The notes under the pieces: model-generated | Told to the model about the DNA's origin: nothing | The model's input: only the letters and a program-made list of their open reading frames with translations | Database searches by the model: none | Program-made: the position numbers and the translations under genes | Shown here: positions 52,989 to 64,000 of the stretch, one piece after another | Numbering within the stretch: position 1 is the stretch's first letter | How the letters are laid out: each line of letters begins with the position of its first letter | Source of the DNA: Ilex aquifolium | Taxonomy: Eukaryota > Streptophyta > Magnoliopsida > Aquifoliales > Aquifoliaceae | NCBI GenBank assembly: GCA_951799425.1 | Contig: OX637405.1 | Coordinates: 24,193,371 to 24,257,370 of the forward strand | DNA: 64,000 nt | Direction: 5' to 3'

Positions 52989-55176
52989 CTAGTTATTATC
53001 CGTGCATGAAGGCACTGTACGACGAAAAAAAATCAACTAAAAAAAATGAGCATTAGCAAGAGAAAAAAGCGGTGAACATAATAATTTTCAAATGAATATA
53101 TTACCTCTCATTTCTAAAGCCGATGACTATATAAAAAATGTACAAAATTACCTCTAAAAACATAACTCAAAAAATTTAAACATATACATAGTTTAGCATG
53201 AGAAAAATGACTCACTTAATGCATTTAGGAGACTTAGTTTCCATGAAAAAATTCAAATGCAAAAAAAAAAAACAATTCAAAAGAGAAGTAATATAATAGT
53301 ACAAATAAATGATATAGACAAAAATAGCAACATAGCAAGAACAAAAAGTAAAAAAATAGGCCCATATAATAATTTTTTGTGATCTGAAGCACTCATTTAA
53401 TCTTAAACATAACTTGAAACCCAAACTTGAAACCCAAAAGACTGATGTTTATAATGCACTAAAAGGTTGTATTCTAATTTAAAGCCAAAAATAGAGAAAG
53501 AGCAAACTAAAAGTCAAGGTTATAAACACAATTTCATAAAATATTAGGCAAACATAACAATCAAGGCTATAAACCCTCTGCACCACCCCTTACATAACCA
53601 AAGAGCAAACAAATGTACCAAATAGCCTTTCACTCGCCTCGATCCTTCAATTATACATGAAATAGTTTAAACCCACTTCTAAAAAGCTGAAAACATTACA
53701 TTAGAGGCCATTAATATAACTAAAATTATTCAAATCACAGTCATATCCAATCTTCAAAATCTTTAGAGGATCTAGTAATAATGAAATAAAAGTCCTCATG
53801 TCAAGGAAGCCCCTTAATATTACATCACAATAATTTGCATCAAATCAAATAAAATCAAACAATTGGCATCAAATCGCATTCAATTCCCAACAAAATAACA
53901 AAACCTTCTCGAAATTCGCATTAGGTCACTACAATTTGCAAACAAAATTAAGATCAAGGAATTCAATCCCCAAAATTACATACAAAAGCTAGGAATAGTA
54001 ATTAAATATAAATTACAAACAACACAACTAAGGTCATCTCTATTAAGAAAATGAATAGACAAATCTACTAATCTAACTCACTCCAAGCACAGATTTAGCA
54101 ATGAAGTTTATAAATAAATGAGACAAAAATCATCAGTAGAGTGCCTTTTTTCCAATGCAGAAGCAGCCATAAATATTGGGAACAAAATTCGCAGATTTCC
54201 AAAAAGCTTTGTAAGGATCAGAAACTGAGACAGAAAACCATACGAAGTGAGATAATCAATGAAAAGTCCGCATCAACCTACATATTTATTTGGATTCTCA
54301 GATATACACCTCTGGCCTATACACATATATCAAAACCGAAAAACATGTGGATTTGCCCAAAATCTTCAAGGATAAGGAATTAAATCATTAGACATCAAAC
54401 AATCTTGAAGTCTCCGCCTCATTGAACATATAATCAAAACTCTCACAAAATAGCAGCCAAAAGAAAAAAATGGAGCAACACAAAAAAAGTATTCAATAAA
54501 ACAATACACGTACCTCAGCGTGAGTGAAGAAGACTGAGTTGAATCGCGAGCACTTCCAGTGTCTTGGCTGAGAGAGAGATCGATTTGAGTTAGGGATAAA
54601 ATGGGAGGCAATTTGAAATCCTTCATTGATTTAGGGCTAAAATTGGGGCAAATTAAAATCCACAGATCTGGACGATTGTTCAAGCAGAGAGAGAGAGAGA
54701 GGGAGAGAGAGAGAGAGAAGAGAAGACTTACATTCGATTGTTCAGATATGCTGAGTTCTCAGGACGATTGCCTTGCTGAGTTCAAGACTTCGCCTAGGTT
54801 GCCTGGGTTCAGGGGTGTGTCGCTGGAGCTCAAAGAGAGAGAGAGAGCGGAAGAGTACTGTGGTCCTGTGGAGCTGCTTGAGGTATACTCGAATGAGTGT
54901 TCGAGTGAACAGAGAGAGAGAGTTCCGGAGAAGGTGAAGAGAGAGAGAGAGTTCACGTTGAGAGAATGATTAATTTGAGTGTGTGAGAGAACACTAAGTG
55001 TGTGATGAAAAGATTGGGCGGGAATTTATTTTTTTGGGAGTTAATATCAATCATTGGATCAGATTTAAAAATTTTTAGAAACGATCTGAACCTCGAAAAG
55101 CAAAAGTCATTTGGTTTATCTTTTGAGATTTGAATTGTAAGCTACTTTATTATATATATATATATATATATATATT
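52989..55176 (-). mobile_element. Non-autonomous Helitron, about 2.2 kb
   Basis: On minus the 3' end is the hairpin GTGCCTTCATGCAC, then GGATAATAACTAG, with CTAG at 52989-52992. The 5' end, on the right, is AATAAAGTAGCTTACAATTC preceded by an expanded TA run (55151-55175), so its first bases are blurred. The same 5' and 3' sequences flank the plus-strand Helitron at 58273-58963. The interior is AT-rich with a GA run near 54690-54720; it has no Rep/helicase. Open stretches at 54366-54969 are GA-repeat artefacts or unrecognised captured sequence. Confidence 0.75.
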
Positions 55177-56110
55177 TAAGGGATATTATATTTTGTTTAG
55201 TTATTTATTTTACTTATGATATTATATTTACATCATATATTTTATTAGCCTAAGGACATAAATACCCTTAAATGGAATAATTTGCCAAACACATGCTATT
55301 TTTCGTCAATGCTTTAGACAGAAGTTAGAGCAAGGGACTACATTAATGCAATAGCTGAACTTTGAGGATTAAATTGACGAAATTGAAAATTTAAGGACTA
55401 AGTTCAACAAGTGGTAAACTTCAGGGACTATTGGTGTAATTTACCCTTATTTTGAAATAGTAAATTCAATTTTTATTTAGTTGAAACAAAATTTGAATAA
55501 AAAGACACAAAATATTTTTTTAGTACATTTAAGCCCAATTATGTATTTTAATAAAATACAATGTTATTTAAAATCTCTATAAATTTTTATATTAATTAAG
55601 TGTAAATTAATTTTTTACTAATTTATTATCAATGCTCACAATCACATGTCCATAATAAAATGAGTCTTACTTATTTATAAAACTTAGTGGAGATCATTAT
55701 CGATCTTATAGATTCCCTATTCAAAATAGATTGAAATATCTTTAGGTTATAATATTTTATTTTTTGTATAAAATCGTATTTTTTGGATTATAGACTACTA
55801 TTACTAAAAAAAATGGTAAATGAAAACTAAACATTGTTCTTAAAAAGTAGTGAATATTGTATTAGATAAAGAGAAATATTATCTTTTTACATCTGATTTA
55901 CTCAATTCAAAAATAAAATATTTAATTTAGAGGGTTAGTGGACCATTAATTTATTGAAAACAGAAAAGACTAGACTCATTATTGAAATTTTCAAAAATTT
56001 AAGGCACAACTATAGTGTATTAAATAATTTTATGGGTCCACATCAAAGGTGGTCCAAAAATGAGGGGCAATCGTCCACCCTGGTCCCTATGTGGCTCCGC
56101 CCCTAGAAAG
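55177..56110. other. AT-rich spacer with transposon-end-like phrases
   Basis: 55380-55445 (AAATTTAAGGACTAAGTTCA, CTTCAGGGACTATTGGTGTA) looks like one arm of a Mutator-type MITE, but no opposite arm was found. 56050-56106 ends in GTGGCTCCGCCCCTAG, a common plant MITE end, also without a partner. No gene. Confidence 0.45.
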
Positions 56111-56119
56111 GATGATAGT

Positions 56120-56264
56120 TTAGGGCTAAAAGGTGTTACACATCTTGTAGTTACATCCAGGGTCATATTCAACATCATCTTCGTTGATGCATGGTGACCC
56201 AATTGTGCTCCGTAGTTTTGACATGATTTTTTTGTTCGGATTTCTCACAAATGGTGGCGCCAAT
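56120..56264 (-). mobile_element. Tat-type gypsy leader and primer-binding site
   Basis: On minus, TGGCGCCACCATTTGTGA (complement of 56245-56262) is a primer-binding site of the TGGCGCC type used by Tat/Athila elements. A leader and a possible gag start (MSKLRSTIGSPCINED, from about 56222) follow leftwards. Only about 40 codons could follow before unrelated sequence. Coding assignment is weak; the primer-binding site is good. Confidence 0.5.
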
Positions 56265-56900
56265 TGTACAGGTACCATCAACTTATGACTAGCGATTGGA
56301 AAAGATGAACAAAATTATAGCACTCCTTCTGTAAAATGAGCAAAATTGTCATAGGTCAGAGGCTTGTCGGTTAGAGGCACTCTGATACTTAAGTCAATAA
56401 GATTTTGAAACAAATCAAATCAATTTTCTTGGAAGAGACTGCATACGTTAAAACTTAAGCATTATCCACTATTTATAGTATTGCATGGCGTCTTTTTTGC
56501 TAAGATTTCTGATGCTGGCTATCAAGGTGGCACACCTTATTAGGCAAATCTCCCGTAATTGATATTGGAGTCTTCCTGATTTGCCTATTCTTTAGGTCAC
56601 GTTTTACTCTGTTTACATATAACTTAGGCAACTTTCTTATTTTTTCCACATTCTTTCGCAGTCCTCGGGTCAACCGAGTTGTTCTCAATTCGGTTTCTTT
56701 TAGGTGATCCCTTTATTCGGCTTGACAATCTATTCATTGTCTTTATCAACCGAACAATCATCAGATAGCTCGATTTGACTTTGTCAGGCTGGTCGGCCCA
56801 ATGCTTGATTGACCGACCTCTAGACTGAGTCAGGGCTTTCAATTCAACACTACCCTCTTGGCCATGTGTCTTATGTCACTTGCTTGTACGAATTTAAATC
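56265..56900 (-). mobile_element. Tat-type 5' LTR (right end uncertain)
   Basis: Starts TGTACAGGTACC on plus, 2 bases from the primer-binding site. A minus TATA box (CTATAAATAG, complement of about 56467-56476) fits U3/R of an element read leftwards. The right end was not found; 56900 is an estimate. Open stretches within it (56500-56842) are not recognised. Confidence 0.5.
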
Positions 56901-58272
56901 ATTAAATGATCTAATTATGCACCATTATTTTATGTCCCTTCAGGTCTCATGAATGATTGAACAATTAAGTTTGGCAGTTTCTTATGTTGCCTATGATTTT
57001 CTCATCTGTTGTCATTTATTACAGTTGCTTATTTCTATTGGTATTTTATGTAGCTCTCTCCGTTGTTTTTGTTTTTTCAAAAGTAGTGTATTTTAGTTCC
57101 AAAATTATCTACCTATCCTCATGCAAAAAAAGGGACATAAATTTACCAGTTGTTTGAAGGGTGTTTTTGGTTATATTTATGTGGATTTCATATTCAATTT
57201 CTTATTCACTTTAGGTTGTACTCTGGAACACCTGTTCATAGTAGAATGCATTAGGTAGATGTATTGTCTCAGCCTGAATTCAACCTAAATTATTAGCTTG
57301 AATTAGCTAATTCAAATTTTACCCGAGTTTTAAGAAGCTAGTTGATGTATATGTGTGTTGCACATGAATCATTTTGAGTAATAGTGGAAAAAGAAATATT
57401 TTGGTGCAAAATAGAGAGAATGAAAGAGAAAATATCTTGGTACAAAAATCGTGAGAGTGAAAGTAAGAGACTCTTTTCCAATCCTATAAGAATTGAAGGA
57501 TCTTCCATTTTTGTTTTGAATGGTTACGATTTGTACACACGAGCGAATTGAATCTGCATATGTGTATATTTGTTGCTCATTCAAAGAGAATAGGAAGATC
57601 CTCCAATTCTTGGGAAATTGGAGGAGAGCCTAATCCAAGGGAACAAAAGTCAATGCAAAACATTAGAACCAAGCTCAATGGGCCAAGTATGTGCTAAAAA
57701 AAAAGCATCAATAAGCTAATTCGTGTTGACCCAAGAAAATGCAAGTAATCCTTTATATTTGCTCCCATTACCGAAGAGAAGCTTTCAATGCAATTGTAAG
57801 AGATGTTTGCGAGTGCTATTGGCCACACAAGAACAAAAATATCCTCTCCTTGCGCAGCAACCTTGGTCGTGACACTTCCATACATGTCTAGCAGCATTCT
57901 GTCTTTTCTTGGACATGAACACAAATATGATGCATCCCTTTAGTACAAATATTAACCAACAAACAGTCTGATTGAGCACCAGAGCCTCCTAACAAGACAA
58001 TTGAGTGGATTTACAAGAGACTACAATGAATTTAGAAAACCTAATACCCCCAATGTACCAACCTTATGAGCTGCCTAGACTCTCTTTTGAAGTCCAACCA
58101 TAAATTGAGCAGGGTGAAGCGTCTGCTAAAACCAATGGTGGAGATGTTGTGATCAAGACACCAATTTCTGTTTCACCCACGAGAATTAAATAAAACAAAC
58201 ATCGAGATGAAGAAGAATGATTTTGAGAAATCTATGGCAAAGATCGTCAATTGAAAAAGATGTTGATGACTA
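56901..58272. other. Spacer with an unrecognised minus-strand open stretch
   Basis: 57694-57979 holds overlapping minus frames (MSKKRQNAARHVWKCHDQG in one and AAQGEDIFVLVWPIALANIS in another). Neither matches a family I know. No splice context was found, so I do not call a gene. The rest is AT-rich. Confidence 0.4.
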
Positions 58273-58963
58273 TCTATATAATAAAGTAGCTTACAATTCA
58301 AATTTCAAAAGATAAACAAAATGACTTTTGCTATTCGCGGTTGAGATCACTTTAAATTTTACTTTAAAGTTAATCTAACGACTAATATTAACACCCTAAA
58401 TTTAATAGGAAAAATAGGTCCTTAAGAGTGTGTTTGGATGAAATAATTTATTAAAAGTATTTCTAGAAATTATTTTTCATAAATACTTTAAAAAAAAATA
58501 ATATTTGAAACCGCCCCACCACTACCTCCACCACCACTGCCACAACCACCACCACCACCGCCGCGACAACCATCGTTGTCGCCGCCGCCACCACCACTAC
58601 CACCACCACCACTATCATCGTCGTTACCGCCACCACCACCACTACCACCGCCATCATCGTCGTTACCGCCACCACCACCACTGCCACCACCACCGCTTCC
58701 ACCACCACTGCCACCACCACCGCCTCCACCACCGCCATCACCACCACCACCACCACCATCGCCGTCGCCGTCGCCGCCGTCATTGCCACCCACCACAACC
58801 ATCACCGTCTTCTACCACCACCTCTCACCCACACTACAAACCGATGCTTAAATTATTTTATCTCTTCTCTATATTTGTGATTTGATTTTGGATATAAATA
58901 TAAATATATTTATTATTTACCATTTTTTATTATTCTGTGCCTTCAGGCACAGACAATAACTAG
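58273..58963 (+). mobile_element. Non-autonomous Helitron with a trinucleotide repeat core
   Basis: A 691-bp element starting TCTATATAATAAAGTAGC. It ends with the hairpin CTGTGCCTTCAGGCACAG (58935-58952), ACAATAA and CTAG (58960-58963), inserted between A (58272) and T (58964). These ends match the Helitron at 52989-55176. About 300 bp of its interior is an ACC/GCC-type trinucleotide repeat. Confidence 0.9.
58512..58800. repeat. ACC/GCC imperfect trinucleotide repeat
   Basis: Nearly 290 bp of CCACCACC / GCCGCC units with interruptions such as ATCATCGTCGTTACC (twice). Long open stretches appear in several frames (poly-Pro, poly-His, poly-Gly); they are products of the repeat and not genes. 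Confidence 0.92.
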
Positions 58964-59099
58964 TAGCCTTATATTATGGTTAGGAACGAAAAGAATCCTA
59001 AAAGGGCAACTACTCTATTGGAAATTATTTGTCAGGCTTGAGATTTAGCATGAGCCAAAGTACACTTACAAGGTCAATATTTATAGTTCTAAACAATTA

Positions 59100-60257
59100 G
59101 GGCCTGTTTGGTTTGCGTCTTAAGAAATAGTGTTCGAAAATAGTTTTTGAGAAGAGTTTTAAGAAAGTGTATTTTAATATTTTTATATTGCAAAACTTGT
59201 TTGCTTATATGTTTTTGAAAATAGTGTTAAAAAACAAAAAATTGTAAAACCTGTTGGGATAATAATCCACAAAACTCCACAATTTTCATTTCCATTCCCA
59301 TCTCTCTATATTTCCCATCTCTCTCCCTCTCTATTATCTCATCTCAGTCTCCACCCAAACAACTCACAGCAAATACACCCACTCAACTCACACAACAAAT
59401 ACACCCACACAGTCGCCGGAGAAGACAAGACAGAGAGAGCAAACAAGACAGAGACGAAAGAACAAAAAAATCTAATATATTAAACTCGATAAAATACAAA
59501 AAAAAAAAAGAAAAAGAAAAGGAAATTTTTGCCTTAACATACACCATTACAGTGGATTAAACATACCCAAATAAAAAATTCACATACAGAAAATCCAATA
59601 CACCCAAATCATTAACGAAGGAAAAAAAAAAGTGACAACATGCTTGGATTTAACCCAAACACACCGGATCTGTAAAAAAATTGATCTAAAGCAACCCAGT
59701 CGTCGGAGATCTGATCTGAAGCAACATAGCTGTCGGAGATCTGATTTGAAGCAATCCAGATCTAAAGCAATCCAAATCTGAAACAAATCTGAAGCAACCC
59801 AGTCGTCGGAGAGCTCTTAGTCATCGGAGAAGACGATCTCCAGTCGCCGGAGAAGACAAAATGTGTGTGTTCTCGTTTCTTTAATCTGGTTTTGCCGAAG
59901 TAGAGAGAGAGAGAGAGAGAGAAATTCGGGGAAAAAAAGGCAAAAAAAAAAAGGGAGAGAGAGAGGCAAAAAAAAAAATCTTTTATAGAAGGATCTTATT
60001 TGCTGCTATGGAGGTTCGAAGGGAAGACCTCATTAATGAGCAAATGTGTTCTCCGTGTTCCCCTTTTCCCCTTATTTTGTCTCCAAAACACTTGAAAACG
60101 AGAGTGGCTTGTTTTCAATTTTTATGCTCCACTTCCCTCTTTTTTTTTTTTTTGTTTTCCGAAAACTGGAGAAGAAAAACCAAAACAAAGAGCTTTTCAT
60201 TTTTTTTAGAGTTTTGAGAATGAAAAATAGTTTTCAAAAATCAAACAAAATAGGCCC
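59100..60257. mobile_element. PIF/Harbinger-type MITE (1158 bp)
   Basis: Ends GGGCCTGTTTGGTTTG at the left and the complement of CAAACAAAATAGGCCC at the right. They are flanked by the 3-bp duplication TTA (59097-59099 and 60258-60260), the Harbinger target. The interior carries repeated phrases around CCAGTCGTCGGAGA and GATCTGA-AGCAA (59690-59850) and a GA run (59901-59922), perhaps captured leader sequence. No transposase. Confidence 0.8.
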
Positions 60258-60260
60258 TTA

Positions 60261-63217
60261 AGTCTTCAAAATTCTGTAGCTCTCATAAAGTTATAAGTTA
60301 TAACACAATAGATTTGAGTTTTGATCTGGTAAAATATATTTATGTTCAAGTTTATTGAACTCATTCTCATGCACATATAGTTATGAGGTTTTATTAGAGC
60401 ACAAAATTGAGCTAAACAAGCTGATTCGATTTTATGCCAAACACAATTACCAAAGCATATGAATAAATTTCAAACCTTGAAAATGAGTAAGTATAGGTAT
60501 ATGTACCTGTTATTCAATGAGTAGCAGGTATGATACTTCTCACGATACTCGTGTACATATACTTGATATGTTTGTAAATTAAATAGAGGGCAATAGAACA
60601 ACTACTTACTTTGAATTCTTTCGCACAAAAATCCGGTATTAATGCATCAAGGACTTCACAAATTCCAACATGTAGGTAGATACAAAATTGTTTAATTCCA
60701 CAAAAACAATTAAAGCACTCAATCAATATCAAAACTAACACTTACGAAGTTGTGGTGAACTAAAGGAAATGATGCAGTGTTATAGACAAATGATATGGAT
60801 GACATTTTCTTAAAAGTACAATAACTTTGATCAAGGGATAGACCTTTCGCATAAAAATAAAGAACTAACCTAACGCACTATTATATGGTTGACAGGATGG
60901 GGCTGCCCATTGTTTTCTCATGTGGCAAAAATTTGTTAGTGTTAAGCATCCACCATTTGGACAAGAAGAGAGGAAAAAAAAATACCGTAAGACAAATCCC
61001 CAACTATGAGATAGGCCCCTTGAGCATACTCTACTGTACTTATCTTCTTCCCCAAGAAATATATCATCAAGAGTTTCCATTAAAGTAGACTAACTCAATT
61101 ATTCGATTGAGGGAACCATTATAAATTCTTGCGACTTCCTTTTCTTTGGTTGCTTTAAAGCACACACAAAACACCTTACTGTCACCTAAACCTCATCAGC
61201 TTATCCACCTAACACTTCTCGGATTTTTTACACTACCAATAAATATAGTGAATCACACGGGGCGATTGTCGATACTTAGAAAATGTATTCAAATCTTATG
61301 AATTATCTTTTCTATTGAAAGCAGTTAATAAATTGAATTAAAAAAACAGCTTTTATTCACAAGAATGTGGAAAAAAAAATACCCATTTCCAAATCTCGAG
61401 TAAATATTAAGATAAATGCTATTAGGACTTAATTTATTGACATAATTTGTTAATCTAATTCACTATCACGACCCCATCAAACATTAGAACTTAATGTTGA
61501 TCCAATGTTAATGTTGATCAAACATTAGAACTTAAGAAATAATTCACTATCACGATGTTGATGAAAGCGAGAATTTAAAATTAAAAAGATCAATGCTTTC
61601 GGTGTGATGTCCAAATGCTTCATAAGTGAACTATTTGATTGTCTTGTAGGAACAACACTTCAAAAACAAAAAAGCAAAGGGCAGCTTTGGATCTATACTA
61701 ACCATAATGAAAAGCTCAAGAAGCAAGATATTTAAGGTTTAAAAATATTGCTATACTAATTATGCAATTTAGCTATGAGGATAGATTTTGGTGGTTTCTA
61801 AAATGACTTTGTTATTACTGCCTTGTTCCCTAATATAGGTTTTATAAAGCATGAAACTGAAAAATGCTTGTGAAAAATGCACCATTTCCCAACCTTAATT
61901 CAAAAAAATCTCCGAGGAAAATGATTCCAAGTCCATTTTAGTGCATCATTTTGTTGTTTTCTCCAAACCAAATTCCATTCCTACCAAACCAATTCTTATA
62001 TGAATAAAAGCTTCCTATGAAAATGACAAATATACTAGAAGTATATGCTCTAAAAAGTTTCTCTAAGCTTGCTTAATTCCTTAAATAAGTAAGCTAAAAT
62101 CATATTCATTGTAGCTTCATCATAACATTACCAAGTATGTTCAGGTTCACCACAACATGTGGGTTTGTTTACATATGATTTCCTCTAGGGTTAATTCTAT
62201 TCTTATTTTTAGGCTATAATAGACGTTTAAAATAGGCCTCACAAGCAAATAAAGTCAACAGATACTCCCCAGATTGTTTAATAGATAATTGAACAATGTT
62301 ATCAAAACCAAAATCAATAGAGACCTACATTGATAAACTGCGAGAATGCAACAAATCCATTTCACAAAATCCTATTAGCATATCTTGTCGCTACAACATT
62401 AGTAGACATCCTCAACAACTAATACAACCAAAATAAACAAAACCAAACAACGTCAGTAAACAAAACCCAAATATCATCATAACCACTCATACAACACACA
62501 AAAGAAACCAATTGAAAAACCTCAGATATATTACATTTTATCATAAGAACATTGCAAATAAATCATAAACTTCTTAGTCATCATAACATCACCGGTAATT
62601 ACCAAAAATTTCACTAGTGAACATGATGCTCGAGTCATAAGCAGTAGCCACCATGTGCTGGGATGTTACACCAACAGTGTGCATTTTTATTTTCAATACT
62701 TAAGCGATCAGTCTAGAGCAATTACATATGCCAAATTCCCTCGAGAAAACAAAGAAATTGAACAAATGGCCTACTACTATCACCAATCACTTTTTGATTA
62801 TATAATGAATATAAAAATCTATTTTTTGCAATCTTAAGCATGGAGGAAAACTTATCTTTTGGGGAAAAAAAATTGACCTATCGCCTATTGGTAGAAGTTG
62901 AACAATCAATCACTGAAAAAAACATGACATTTATACACTGTGCTTCAATAGGATATACTTAGATCAATTATACAGGAATGTGTCAAAATCAGAATTATGA
63001 CACAGGAATTTGCTAATTAAAAGTGGGCATTGGTGGAGACAAAAGTGAAAATCTTAATTGAGGTTGTGGTTGTACTATTTTGTTTTTGCTTTCATCTTTG
63101 AGGAGCTATACATCATCCAGCAGCTTGGTTCTCTTCAAGTCTGGGTGGTCAAACGAGGCAGAGTGGATAACGCATTGCTTATTTTATACCGAAAGGCTTA
63201 ATAATCCCAATTTTGTT
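60261..63217. other. AT-rich spacer with a few exon-like pieces
   Basis: No complete gene. On minus, 60590-60680 encodes CEVLDALIPDFCAKEFK followed directly by GTAAGT, a consensus splice donor. 60970-61080 encodes METLDDIFLGEEDKYSRVC and GLSHSWGFVL. They could be exons of one minus-strand gene that continues elsewhere, but I recognise neither. 61455-61555 has a short direct duplication (CATTAGAACTTAA, AATTCACTATCACGA). The rest shows nothing. Confidence 0.4.
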
Positions 63218-63577
63218 TCAATCATCAAGTAAAAGCAAACAAAACATCACAAAAATTATAGAAAAAGAGAAACAAAGTACCTGTGGAAGAAGAAACGGAG
63301 TACGGCTAGTTCGGCAGTGGCAACAAGAGAAGAAGAGGGCATAAGAAAAATGCAGAAACTGATGAATAACACTGATGGGTTTGAATGATACAGATCCCCA
63401 TTCGTAACTAATGTAGCCATTGGTGCTACAACCATTAATGTGTGGAATCTGTGCAGCCACGAATATCATTTGGGAGTGGTTATGCACTGAGCCACAATTT
63501 GGAGGAAGAGAACGAAGGAGATCTTCCGCCGAAAAAGAAGGAGATGAAGAGGTGCATGCACTAACGTCTGAGGACAC
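63218..63577 (-). other. Unrecognised open stretch, doubtful
   Basis: A 119-codon frame on minus beginning at GTG rather than ATG, with SSPSFSAEDLLRSLPPNCGS early and a hydrophobic C-terminal third (FSIIFVMFCLLLL). It overlaps the short repeats at 63535-63650. No domain is recognised. It may be chance. Confidence 0.2.
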
Positions 63578-63650
63578 AGAGATGAAGAGGCCGGGGTGCG
63601 TGCGTTAACGTTTGATGATACAGAGAGATGAAGATGCGGTGGCAATAACG
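63535..63650 (+). repeat. Three imperfect repeats of about 50 bp
   Basis: The unit contains GAGATGAAGA, then a GCRTGC word, TAACGT and GAYACAGAGA. It appears at about 63540, 63580 and 63625 (partial), with insertions. No function is evident. Confidence 0.55.
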
Positions 63651-64000
63651 TTAACTATTCTGACCTAATTAAGGGAGATGAAGGACAAGGATACCATAAC
63701 TGTATTATTGGGAGGCAAAGGTGGAATTGTTTTTTTTTTAAGTATTTTGATATTTTAAAGTAGTATAAATTAACTTGGACAGTAATCGCCCCCTTAATCT
63801 GCCCGAGTTGCATCCTTAAGAGTTAAGTGTTTAGCAACTCAACACTTTTTCCCCACATAATAGCATGTATTTAATACCCCATCTATTGTAACAGAATAAT
63901 AGGCAAACCCAACCAACAGCCCCAACCCATTGCCAAGGAGAAGTCTAACGCCCCGAATAGAAAAAAATTCCATACCCCAAAAAAATTATAAATATTTTTA
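63651..64000. other. Spacer at the window end, nothing recognised
   Basis: AT-rich; no frame, repeat or transposon end seen. Confidence 0.5.

Noticed and set aside
55380-55445. Mutator-like arm phrase
   Set aside because: Only one arm was found; without the opposite arm and a duplication it cannot be called an element.
58463-58885. Long open frames on both strands (poly-Pro, poly-His, poly-Gly/Val)
   Set aside because: They are produced by an ACC/GCC trinucleotide repeat inside a Helitron; no start context or domain.

Overview
This is a window of a flowering-plant nuclear genome, probably a eudicot. The evidence is a dense nested layering of plant transposon families (Ty3/gypsy Tat and Tekay-like chromovirus, Tnt1-like Ty1/copia, L1 LINE, Helitron, hAT, Mutator, PIF/Harbinger, tRNA-derived SINE), AT-rich spacers, and a captured fragment of the plant P450 family CYP710A. 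I found no intact host gene, no rRNA or tRNA gene, no CRISPR array and no prokaryotic feature. Almost every open frame lies inside a decayed mobile element.

Layout. 1-691: 5' end of a minus-strand copia-type element (leader, primer-binding site, LTR). 692-1331: broken gypsy RNase H and integrase zinc-finger piece (plus). 1389-7900: decayed Tekay-like gypsy element on minus, with a 2.67 kb 3' LTR carrying a SINE. 7912-14829: Tat-type gypsy element on minus (RT, protease, gag). Its gag is split by a 3.6 kb solo LTR (10337-13944) with a 5-bp target duplication; that LTR holds three kinds of internal repeat. 14830-21213: Tnt1-like copia sequence in which the 5' end (gag start, leader, LTR) occurs three times; two of those copies also share the same flanking DNA. 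21214-25120: AT-rich DNA with a four-copy 326-bp tandem repeat and a small Helitron. 25120-31900: AT-rich region bracketed by a diverged inverted repeat and containing a hAT MITE inserted at the very start of a SINE. 31912-32416: Mutator-type MITE. 33318-37480: second Tnt1-like copia element on minus, with 3' LTR through gag. 37481-40500: LTR-like DNA plus chromovirus gag, primer-binding site and LTR. 43100-44560: LINE remnant. 46029-46869: remnant of an unrecognised protein-coding gene with a frameshift and an in-frame stop. 47117-49003: tandem duplication with a hAT element in one copy only. 50125-51103: Pack-MULE carrying CYP710A. 51284-51985: hAT MITE. 52989-55176 and 58273-58963: two Helitrons of one family. 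56120-56900: Tat-type leader and LTR. 59100-60257: Harbinger-type element. 60261-64000: AT-rich DNA without a convincing gene.

The genes do not form a pathway; the region is a record of insertion, deletion and duplication. The observations most worth following are: (a) an 18-bp palindrome in the copia leader that stays perfect in three copies despite paired substitutions; (b) a cluster of GAATATTC (heat-shock-element-like) sites beside it; (c) more than twenty short stem-loops with diverged but matching arms in the solo LTR; and (d) a young Pack-MULE with 146-bp inverted repeats around a P450 fragment. All boundaries were read by eye; no database search was run.
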